Positions 55,427 through 64,000 of a stretch of DNA of 64,000 nucleotides are shown here, in pieces. Both the position numbers and the translations under genes were made by a program. Location of the stretch: NCBI GenBank assembly GCA_003956705.1, contig QZCP01000157.1:97171-161170 (forward strand), read 5' to 3'. This stretch comes from Brevipalpus yothersi (taxonomy: Eukaryota; Arthropoda; Arachnida; Trombidiformes; Tenuipalpidae). The notes beneath the pieces are model-generated. The model had not been told where the DNA came from. It ran no database searches and saw nothing but the letters and a program-made list of their open reading frames with translations. Within the stretch, counting starts at the first letter, position 1; every line of letters begins with the position of its first letter.

Positions 55427-56349
55427 GACTTTTTACCAATCACACCCTCCAAGTGACTAGCTCATAACTCTGATTCAATTAATGGTTATGGATTGAGTTG
55501 GATTATCAATGTATATTGAGAGACTGCAAATGACTAATCGCGAGTGAGCTATTGTCTCTGCCAGTAAAAACTTCACGCTTCGAGCTTGCAACTCAGAACA
55601 ATTGAAAAAATAAATTATTATTGATGAATAATACTTACCACTCTAATATTTTGTTGATCTCTCTTATCGTGATCTGTTTCCTAGAATTGAGAAAGTATAG
55701 CTGCAATGAAGTTGGAAAAAGTTGAGCTTCTGATTCCTAGAAGGTGTATCTGGGTGAATCAAGGTTAAAAAAAGTGATATTTTCGATGATGGTTAGCCAT
55801 CACCATCGCTAAATAATTTTACATGGAAATCATCAAGAACATCAAAAAGTTAATCAACAAATGTGGATAAACCAGATCCCATGATAACGGAATTATCTAA
55901 CCAACAGTGGATGAAAAAACTTTTCTGACAATGAGATGTTATTGCTTGTTTTCAATCAAACTTTCAAATTTGCAAACAAACTTTTCAGAATGGATTTCAG
56001 CCTAATCGGTTGATATATCTTCTCTTTCCAACGAAGTGGCTCTTCTGTTGATAGAATTTAACGCCAGAATTTCGAGCTAGTGATGAGCAGTCGGGTCAAA
56101 CTAGTCCGATAGGGAAGATCATGGGTCAGATCACTCTCGTTTGAAGAGTGAAGACATTCAAATTCAGATTCTCAAAATTGATTGAATGGAATATGATTTT
56201 AAATCTAACTTTTTAATAGTTTACGAGCAAACAAAACTGAGATACCGCGTACACTGCATGATTTAACTTTAAGGATATCTTGTTACCTGTTCTAAAAATT
56301 CTTTCCACATCATATTCTTGATAGTGTTTTTCTGATAATATTACTGAGT
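55427..56349. other. Spacer between legumain C 3' end and legumain B 5' end
   Basis: Upstream region of legumain B; a diverged copy is at about 45880-46560. No cathepsin B follows here, although the cathepsin-side flank (to about 56220) is still recognisable by comparison. Confidence 0.6.
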
Positions 56350-57693
56350 TTAAAATATTCTCTCATATCTATCAGCTGGGATGATCAATCGACACGCTTC
56401 TTCAAGCTCAGATGCAACCTGAGAGCACTTCTTTTCGACATGATCTGCTTCCAATCCCTCAGCAATATTGGCCATAGCGTACAGGAACTTAGTTGTGTAA
56501 GGATTCTTGGCAAGATTGAAACAGTGCGAATCGAACGAACGAATTAGCTTCTCAACACAATCATGACGACTGATTGGTGTGCTCCTCCGATCAATCATAT
56601 ACTCTGAGAACTTACAGAGTCCCTTCGAACAAAGATGCTGAACAACAGATTGAACGGACTGATGGGCATATTCACGAGCTTTGATCATGAGGTCCAATTT
56701 CTCCTGAAGTTTCGGTCTCTCTTCATCAGAAGCTCGAGCAATTTTCATTTTGAGAAGATGAAGAGGAACCTCTCTCCTATCCACTCTTTCACTGCATTGC
56801 TTTATTGGATTAGCTTTCGGAGGTGGATCAACAGGGCCAAGAAACGTCGATAGAGGCATATCTCGGATAGAAAGATCCCCGTATTCCTTAGGATAACTAC
56901 TCTTGGTACGATCTTTGACAATCTGAAACTGTAGTCCAATAGTTTCACCGCCTGCATTCTTCCTAGTCTCGGTATCAACCATCCAAGCAAAGCTGTACTC
57001 TGATGCGATACATGCTCCTTCGATAACATCACAGAAGCAATTCCAAGCTAGCTCAGTCTCACTGGCCGAAGTTGTTGCATAGATTGAAATATTTTTCGGC
57101 AGAAGATCATCAAACATAGAACCAGAGTCACATGTATCCAAGTAGAAGAGCAACTTATCATACATCTTTTTCTCATGCATCAATTTGAGAGTGGAAATGA
57201 GATCACTAGCTAATAGAGAACTACTCGGAAAGCTGATCACCTTAAGACCTCCATGATCTGAGAAATAGATGAAAACATTATCGTTAGGGCCACTTTCAAG
57301 AACTTTTTTTCCTTCTGCTTTGAGTTGAGGATCGCCAAGTAGGACTTTGATGAAGTTCTGTGGATTGACATCGCCACCGGTGTAGTCTTTGATCACTTCA
57401 TGATAGACATTAGTACCATTCGGTTGATTGATCAGTGTACCAGGATTTGGGTTTCTCTTATCATAGGCTACGTCATCATACATCATTACGATTATATTGG
57501 ACTGAGGGATTCCACGAGCGATCAAGTTTTGATAAGCATGGCACACATTGGCTTGATCTACATAGTCTTCAAAATCTTTTGAACCGGACACGAGAATAGC
57601 CCAATTCTGTGGTTTGCCTTCATTTCCAGAAGAGAATGTAGAAACAAAACTTGTCCCATGAACAACAACAAAAAGATACAGTACACAATACAT
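56350..57693 (-). CDS. Legumain (C13) C
   Basis: Intronless, 447 residues. Hydrophobic leader MYCVLYLFVVVHGTSFVSTF. Catalytic His in YFSDHGGL (about 147) and Cys in LDTCDSGSMF (about 188). Family blocks: GKPQNWAILVSGSKDFEDYV, NQPNGTNVYHEV, ESGPNDNVFIY and the C-terminal domain (HLCSKGLCKFSEYM, RHDCVEKLIRSFDSHCFNL). About 70% similar to B by eye. A minus-strand TATATAAA at 57776-57783 lies about 85 bp upstream of the ATG. It forms a divergent pair with cathepsin B-4, whose ATG is 716 bp away; this looks like the ancestral unit of the array. Confidence 0.95.
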   Translation of the reverse strand: MYCVLYLFVVVHGTSFVSTFSSGNEGKPQNWAILVSGSKDFEDYVDQANVCHAYQNLIARGIPQSNIIVMMYDDVAYDKRNPNPGTLINQPNGTNVYHEVIKDYTGGDVNPQNFIKVLLGDPQLKAEGKKVLESGPNDNVFIYFSDHGGLKVISFPSSSLLASDLISTLKLMHEKKMYDKLLFYLDTCDSGSMFDDLLPKNISIYATTSASETELAWNCFCDVIEGACIASEYSFAWMVDTETRKNAGGETIGLQFQIVKDRTKSSYPKEYGDLSIRDMPLSTFLGPVDPPPKANPIKQCSERVDRREVPLHLLKMKIARASDEERPKLQEKLDLMIKAREYAHQSVQSVVQHLCSKGLCKFSEYMIDRRSTPISRHDCVEKLIRSFDSHCFNLAKNPYTTKFLYAMANIAEGLEADHVEKKCSQVASELEEACRLIIPADRYERIF

Positions 57694-58408
57694 GATTAAA
57701 TTCCAACTTTATTCGGTTGTTCACTATTGGAAAAGAATCTGTGCATCTCATGATGATTACTGAATCTTATTCTTATTTATATATGCAAAAATATCTGAGT
57801 CATACAAGCAATGGCAATAGAAAGCATACAACATAAACTCAGATGGAACGTTTATGTCTCAAGACAATTAGCTGCTCAATTCATCATCAATAAATCGCGA
57901 CGGGCGTATTTAAATTTCTGTTAAATTACATCTCTGAACATTCCAAGCTAATACTTTAAATGCTTTTCTCATAGAGAGCATGAGAGAAAATAGATTAACG
58001 GTGCCGTTTCAGGCAGAACAAGAAATTTTTCTTCTCAAAAATTTGGCAATTGCTGTAGTTATTCTCCCAGAAGATTCAGGGTATTTGACATGGATTGGAC
58101 CACATAGAATCTTGACCACGAGAAAATTGTAACAAAAATTTTTGAGAGTATGACTCATTCAATCCGATTAATCATAACTCGAGCGTTCCTGAATTACTGT
58201 TCAATCGATAAGATCATCGGATGATTAATCTACGAACGAATGCACTTGGAAGCATTGTCATCGAATGATCGCATTCATCCGAATGAATACGGATAAGATG
58301 GCATACCAAACCGATATAATCTGATTGGGAGGCGTTATTAGCTCGACCCATATATAATCGAACTCACATTCTGCACAGATTCACACTCGTTGTTTAATTC
58401 ATTCCAAG
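57694..58408. promoter_or_regulatory. Divergent promoter region of legumain C and cathepsin B-4
   Basis: 715 bp head-to-head spacer. Legumain-side TATA on the minus strand at 57776-57783; cathepsin-side GGCGTTATTA at 58331-58340 and TATATAA at 58351-58357. Diverged copies of the whole spacer precede cathepsin B-2, B-3 and B-5, where the legumain is ruined. Confidence 0.8.
58331..58357 (+). promoter_or_regulatory. Cathepsin B-4 core promoter
   Basis: GGCGTTATTA and TATATAA separated as in the other copies; 58 bp from TATA to ATG. Confidence 0.75.
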
Positions 58409-59761
58409 ATGTTTGGTTTCGTGTTCATTGGTCTTCTCTTCGTCGCCACCCATGGCAAACCAACTGTTCCTTCTGGTATTCATCCTCTTTCAGATGAGAT
58501 GATTAACCGTATCAACAGTTTGGACACTACTTGGAAGGTAAGAGTTTACTGCTGAGCTCTCCCTGAGATTAGAGAACTAATATCACCGTTTAACCTTCTA
58601 GGCTGGTCGAAATTTTGAACTATCTCAACTGGACCATGTGAAAAGTCTACTGGGTGTAAGACTCGGTGATAACAAACACCGACTACCGGTCAAGAATATA
58701 AAGATTCGCGATGATATTCCTGATACTTTCGATGCTCGTCAGCAATGGTCAGAATGCTCAAGTATCAAACTGATCCGTGACCAATCTAACTGTGGAAGCT
58801 GCTGGGCTTTCGGTGCTGTTGAATCAATGTCAGATCGAATCTGTGTTGCTTCCGGTGGCAAGACTCAAGTTAACATCTCTGCTGAAGATTTGGTATTTAC
58901 TACTTCCAACTCACTTGGTGGGACAAATAGTGATGATTAATTCTTTTCTCAGATCTCATGCTGTGATTCCTGTGGATATGGGTGCCAAGGAGGTTATCCA
59001 AGTCAAGCTTGGCAATACTGGGTTGACTCAGGAATTGTTACTGGTGACCTTTACCATGGAGGCGGATGTCGACCATACTCAATCAAGCCTGTCCATCATG
59101 CTCATGAAATTGCTCCAACTCCACCATGTGACCAGACGTGCCAATCTGGTTATCCCAAGACATACAAGCAAGATCTGTATTACGGTAGCAATGCTTACAC
59201 CGTTCCATCAGATGTGAAATCTATTCAAACCGAGATCATGACCAATGGTCCAGTTGAGGCTGATTTCCAAGTTTATGCTGATTTTCCATCTTACAAATCA
59301 GGTAAGTAAATTTTGTTGTTTCCTCTGATCAGATAGTGAAAATAAATCTTTTTGGTTTTTGATCTATTTTCTAGGCGTTTACATCAGACAATCTGACGAT
59401 TTGCTTGGAGGCCATGCAATTAGATTCATCGGATGGGGAACTGAGAATGGAACTGACTATTGGTATGTTAATCTGATTCAAATAGCTTTAGAAATATCAA
59501 GAAATAGGAAATCTCAATTTATTTTGTTTTTGTGTTCCTCTACAGGTTGGTTGCCAATTCTTGGGGTACTGACTGGGGCCAAAATGGTAAGTTAAAAAAA
59601 ATTCGGACACTAGATAAACTTACACCAGTGACCACATTCAATCAAGTAATGCAAAAATACAATGTCTATTATTTTCTTCATCAGGTTTATTCAAGATAAG
59701 ACGTGGAACAGATGAGTGCAATATCGAAGATGATGTCAATGCTGGTTTACCACGCCTTTAA
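58409..59761 (+). CDS. Cathepsin B-4, canonical active site
   Basis: Six exons: 58409-58537, 58602-58892, 58953-59301, 59375-59462, 59546-59586, 59685-59761; 324 residues. Signal peptide MFGFVFIGLLFVATHG; propeptide with LLGVRLGDNKHRLPVK; mature start near DIPDTFDARQQW. Active-site motif NCGSCWAF with Cys at 110, His in GGHAIRFIGWG and Asn in NSWG. Disulphide-rich block ISCCDSCGYGCQGGYPSQAW is typical of cathepsin B. The occluding loop is shorter than in mammals but keeps the His-His pair (KPVHHAHE), so both endo- and dipeptidyl carboxypeptidase activity are possible. Paired head-to-head with legumain C. AATAAA at 59812-59817. Confidence 0.95.
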
Positions 59762-60124
59762 TAGGTTGAACTGATCACCACTCCAAACATATGTGTATAT
59801 GTTTATCGACCAATAAATTTCTGAATTTTCGAATTTCAGATTGAATTAGCATTTGTTTGAGAAAATTTAGAAAAATTCGTCGCGACTATGACCCTTCCAC
59901 TCTGACTTTTCTTTTTTCTTGAAATATGTCTTCGTCTGGTTTCGAGAAAGAGAGAGAACCCAGTTCTATCATAGGTATTGTAATTGAAAATGTTGAAGCG
60001 TGTTCAAAAAGATAACAGTTAATCATGCTGGCTGATTTTTTTCATCCATTTCATGGAAAATAGGAGAGTCATGACAGTTTTTTCTCAAACAATTCCACTT
60101 CTAACATGGATCAAGTGTGTTAGA

Positions 60125-60240
60125 TTAGCAACAAGATACTATATTTCATTCCGACACATATAACTCTGCGTCAAAGTTTAAGGGTTTTTCTTTTACATCA
60201 TTTCTAGCGAGGCAACATTAGCGGATTCAATTTTAATTTT
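60125..60240 (+). pseudogene. Legumain catalytic-region relic (second copy)
   Basis: Aligns with 48497-48615; the motif corresponding to LLFYLDTCYSASMF is recognisable but the Cys codon is lost and frames are broken. Confidence 0.7.
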
Positions 60241-60511
60241 AATTTCATGATTCATTTATTTATTCATGTATTGAGAAAGGGTGCATTGTATCACAGTACA
60301 GCTCTGATCTGACCATAACTTAAAAAGAAAGAAAAGATTTCGGTGTCATAACTTAATTTTAGGGGACACTCTTCAAAAGAAATAGCTCATCAAGGAGATT
60401 TGCCTAGTTTTTAATAACTAACTTCGTTGAACTTTCGATTCTAATTGTTTTAATCGCACCAGCAACGATAATTCATACACAATTAACAAGTAAGTATCTA
60501 TTTGGTGCATG

Positions 60512-60810
60512 AAGTTAGTGAGGTCGATATTGCCTAGAGATTAGAAGCAGATGATCTGGGCTGTTGATTAGTGGAAACTCGCAGAAGCATCAGTGCATAA
60601 TGTGGCAAGCGATTGATCTGTTTCTCTCAACAACCTTGTCCTTAGAGAGTTCAAAGACTCCTCTGAAACGAAGATGATGGACAACAGCTTGAACAGATCG
60701 TAATAGTCATGAGATCTGATCATGTGATCGAGTTTCACTTGATTTGATCGTCTTCCAGCATAATTAGAGCAATTTTCATCATGAGAAAGATGTAGAAATT
60801 TTAGCAACAC
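60512..60810 (-). pseudogene. Legumain C-terminal relic (second copy)
   Basis: Minus-strand reading LLKFLHLSHDENCSNYAGRR followed by VKLDHMIRSHDYYDLFKLL corresponds to LLKMKIARASDEERPKLQEK, LDLMIKAREYAHQSVQSV of legumain C. Downstream the frame and key Cys residues are lost. Confidence 0.75.
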
Positions 60811-61532
60811 ATTGCATAATCATATTGCTTGAATGGCAGAAAATAAGGTAAAAACGGCTCAAACAATAAATTTTCTGCAGCTGGAATCAAATTAACAGGA
60901 GAAAAATTCAATCTCTTTTCGATGCAATCCCGATGAATTTCTAATACCGTCTTAATCATAACACATATCGTCTTGAAGTTCTGGAATTCATTCACACTAA
61001 GCACCTAAGCAATCGAATTCTAAGAGACCTGGAACTTGAAATGTACTCGAGTGCTTAGAGAAAGCAAAGCTTGCTCCGAAGATCATCGCAAAAAGGTGTC
61101 GAAAAGTTGTATGAACAAATTCGAACATCCCAAGAGTTTATTGTGAAAATCAGTGAATCTAATCATGATTACTGAACCTTATTCTAATTTATAAACTTAT
61201 AAATGAAAAGATGTCCGGAAATATCATTTTGCATTGAGAAAATCAACTTACGAGTCTTTTTCCAGACTCTAATCTAGAACTGGTAGAGCTCGGGGACATA
61301 GGCAGAACAAAATGAAAGTTTGTCATAAAAAATTTCAGCCAATGTTTTTGAGTGCACGTTACGACTGATCAAGTTAACAATATACAGTTGCTCTTGAATT
61401 CTTGATAAATTGATAATAACATCCAACAACTGATCTACGAACTAATGCACTTGAAAGTATTGTGATCGAATCATCACACTTATCCAGACTAACACGAAAA
61501 CAGCATACCATAAAGAAAAAACTTGACTAAAG

Positions 61533-61558
61533 GGCGTTATTATTCGGCTCATTTATAA
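61533..61558 (+). promoter_or_regulatory. Cathepsin B-5 core promoter
   Basis: GGCGTTATTA from 61533 and TTTATAA at 61552-61558, then ACTCAGTTCACTCAG with initiator-like TCAGT. Confidence 0.7.
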
Positions 61559-61609
61559 TCGAACACTCAGTTCACTCAGATCTACAATCGTGATCGCTTT
61601 CATCTTAAG

Positions 61610-62958
61610 ATGCTTCCTTTTGTGGTCTTTGGTCTTCTCTTCTTAGCCACCTATGGCAAACAGATAGTTCCTTCCGATATTCATCCTCTTTCAGATGAGA
61701 TGATTGACCATATCAACAGTTTGGACCTAACATGGAAGGTAAGAGTTTGTTACTTTAGATTTTCATGAAACCATGAATCAATGGAAAATATCGTTCCAGG
61801 CTGGTCGCAACTTTGAGTCATCTCAATTAAACTATGTGAAAAGTTTGCTCGGTGTAATACGAGACGATAATGGGCCTCGACTACCACTTAAGCATATTGA
61901 GATCCGAAATGACATTCCCGATACCTTCGATGCTCGTCAGCAATGGCCAGAATGCTCAAGTATAAAACTGATCCGTGACCAATCCAACTGTGGAAGCTGC
62001 TGGGCTTTCGCTGCTGTTGAATCCATGTCAGATCGTATTTGCATTGCTTCCGGGGGCAAAACTCAAGTTAACATCTCTGCTGAAGATTTGGTATTTACAA
62101 CGCTCAGCTTAATCGATGGAACAAATCATGACCATCTCACTCTTTCTCCTCCTAGATTTCATGCTGTGATAATTGTGGATATGGGTGCCAAGGAGGTGTT
62201 CCAGCTCAAGCTTGGCGGTGGTGGGTTGACGCTGGACTTGTAACCGGTGACCTTTACCATGGGGGTGGATGTCGGCCATACTCCATCAAACCGGACCATC
62301 ATACTCATAAAATAGCTCCAACTCCAGTTTGTAATCAGACGTGCCAGTCTGGCTATCCCAAGACATACGAGCAAGATTTGTACTGGGGTAATTCTGCTTA
62401 TTACGTTCCATCAGATGTGAAATCTATCCAATCCGATATCATGACCAATGGTCCAGTTGAAGCTGATTTCGATGTTTATTCTGATTTCCCATCTTATAAA
62501 TCAGGTCAGTCGATTTTCAGCTTGTGCGACCAGTTAACAAACGCAAATCTTGCCCCTCTTCCTGTTCCTCTCATTTTTAGGAGTTTACATTAGACAATCT
62601 AATGATAAACTTGGGATGCATGCAATTAGATTCATTGGATGGGGGACTGAAAATGGAGTCGATTATTGGTATGCTAATCTCTCTAACTTTTCATTTCTGA
62701 TGTTTGAACATTAAGAGAAAAAATTTTCATTCTTTTTGTTTCCATCATCTCACATAGGTTGGTTGCCAATTCTTGGGGCGCTGACTGGGGTGACCATGGT
62801 AAGTTGGAAAAAAGTTTGATTTTAGATCAACACTATGATCACTGACAATCAAGTAATGATGCATCTATCTTTCATCATCAGGGTTGTTCAAAATCAGACG
62901 TGGAACAGATGAATGCAGAATCGAACAAGATATCGAAGCAGGTTTACCACGTATTTAG
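61610..62958 (+). CDS. Cathepsin B-5, canonical active site
   Basis: Six exons: 61610-61738, 61800-62090, 62156-62504, 62581-62668, 62758-62798, 62882-62958; 324 residues. Signal peptide MLPFVVFGLLFLATYG. Active-site motif NCGSCWAF (Cys 110), His in GMHAIRFIGWG, Asn in VANSWG. Mature-domain block ISCCDNCGYGCQGGVPAQAW; occluding-loop His pair in KPDHHTHK. Closest to pseudogene B-3; the shared flank runs on into the Ig gene C 3' end. The intron 1 acceptor (gttccag) has lost a few bases relative to the other copies but remains valid. AATAAA at 63023-63028. Confidence 0.95.
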
Positions 62959-63141
62959 AGTTCCCATCAGGAGATGATTTGTGGACAGACAAGAACATTC
63001 ACGTGTAGGCATGTTCTCGAAACAATAAATTTGAATTTTGACTTTGAATTGAGTTTGGAGTGTTTTGGAGAGATTTGCGCAGCCATAAAATTTAGTCAGA
63101 GCAGATTTCTTTCGAATATTAACTTATTCATTTGATCACAA
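62959..63141. other. Convergent 3' flanks of cathepsin B-5 and Ig gene C
   Basis: AATAAA at 63023-63028. Identical in layout to 53490-53672. Confidence 0.6.
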
Positions 63142-64000
63142 TCAGCACTCCATTTTGCTAGAATGTTCGATAGTCTGTTGTGGTGGTTGATCTTTCGGGG
63201 GCCTATCTGCTGATAGTCTTTCAATGCAAGATTTTCTTACGAAGACATACCAAAGTCCAATAAAAATGAAGATGAAAAGTGTTGTACTCAGTCCGGATAC
63301 CAGAAATATGTCCATATTGCTAGAAATTTGCTCTTGATTATCTGGAGAAATCTCGACCAGCAAATCTTCAGCTATCATTTGTGACAGATAATCTTCTTCA
63401 TCAGTAGGCACAACATTTAGAGCTCCAAAGCCGTAGAATTGACTATCACCATGGTTGAGAAGACAAGCATAATATCCAGAATCTCTAATTTTTACATTCT
63501 TAATCTTGAGAGATATATTGAAAAAGTAGTAAGCCTCATCAGGATAGCCTATTTCAATTGGGACATCCAAAACTTTATAATATAGACCATCGATCTCTAG
63601 CGGTTTCTCACCAAATGCCCTGGCAAGCGCTTCCTCTTTAGAACAATTTTTCAGCCACTAAGAAAAGAAACCTCAGAACATGCCACAAATGCTAACAAAT
63701 AAAATTCATTACTCACCTTGATATCATATTTCATCTGGAATTCGGTCCTATAGTCACATTCAAAAGTGACATCTTGTCCGATTTTCACAATCTTCTCTTC
63801 AGGATGAACTCGAATCATATCAATGTTCCGGAGAGCTGAATCCCTTATCCTATCTGAAGGCGAGAGAATCAGATAAAGGAATTTGAATCAGGTATCGATC
63901 AAAACTAGGATAAGATGGGATGATCATGTAGTTACCATTCAAGGTTACTTTGAAAACTTTCAAAATCTCACTGGTTTCCCCTGAGGTGCAATGATATGTA
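63142..64000 (-). CDS. Two-Ig transmembrane protein C (cut by window edge)
   Basis: Third paralogue of Ig genes A and B. Exons seen on the minus strand: 63936 to beyond 64000 (end of Ig domain 1, with YHCTSGETSEILKVFKVTLN), 63717-63853 (137 nt as in A and B; RVHPEEKIVKIGQDVTFECD), and 63142-63657 (WLKNCSKEE, LYYKVLDVPIEIG, DSGYYACLLN, TM segment LSTTLFIFIFIGLWYVFV and a short tail ending KMEC). Signal peptide and most of Ig 1 lie outside. No kinase domain follows the TM. Confidence 0.8.

Larger units (their letters stand above)
59762..61609. other. Spacer with legumain relics, copy 2 of a duplicated block
   Basis: Homologous to 48053-49744. Includes + and - strand legumain relics, a legumain-promoter relic near 61165-61210, and the cathepsin B-5 promoter. 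Confidence 0.75.

Noticed and set aside
1..64000. CRISPR arrays, operons, ribosome binding sites, bacterial origin
   Set aside because: Spliced animal genes throughout; no direct-repeat/spacer array and no prokaryotic gene layout.
1..64000. tRNA or rRNA genes
   Set aside because: No cloverleaf with a recognisable B-box was noticed by eye; a covariance-model scan would be needed to exclude diverged ones.

Overview
This is eukaryotic nuclear DNA from an arthropod. Coding regions are split by short introns (about 45-150 bp, GT...AG) in an AT-rich background full of GA/CT and TG microsatellites. The gene set is animal (SmD2, HEXIM, NSUN2, a C1orf43 homologue, an ORP1L-like protein). A cuticle-type chitin deacetylase points to an arthropod. 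Compact genes and tandem legumain plus cathepsin B digestive-type proteases suggest a plant-feeding mite such as a spider mite; that placement is inference.

Layout. 1-9.6 kb: a ZCCHC2/14-like CCHC protein (-), NSUN2 tRNA m5C methyltransferase (+, 4 exons), and a ZIP zinc transporter (+). 10-15.5 kb: an alpha-amylase-like gene (+) with altered catalytic residues, a small secreted protein (-, 3 exons), and a 139-bp TA-flanked MITE. 16-21.5 kb: a CYP4-type P450 (-, 4 exons), an exon of an unknown protein (-), an intron-containing NSUN2 pseudogene fragment, and HEXIM (-). 23-28.4 kb: an FAD synthase (+) and a five-exon chitin deacetylase (+) with a possible cassette exon. 30.6-39.2 kb: a C1orf43 homologue, an ankyrin-PH-FFAT protein resembling the N-terminal half of ORP1L, SmD2, and mitochondrial aspartate aminotransferase (all +).

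39.5-64 kb is the accessory part. Two kinase-less FGFR-like Ig/TM genes (-) come first and a third copy runs off the right end. Between them lies a protease array: legumains A (+), B (-) and C (-), five cathepsin B genes (all +), and many legumain relics. Flanking homology suggests the ancestral unit was a divergent pair, legumain (-) and cathepsin B (+), about 0.7 kb apart. That pair is intact only at legumain C / cathepsin B-4. Upstream of the other cathepsin Bs the legumain is reduced to fragments. Two of the five cathepsin Bs (1 and 3) have Ser in place of the catalytic Cys; number 3 also has an in-frame stop. All five share a GGCGTTAT(TA) box 19-20 bp upstream of a TATA-type element (degraded in copy 1).

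Exon boundaries were read by eye from splice consensus, frame continuity and remembered family sequences. No searches were run.
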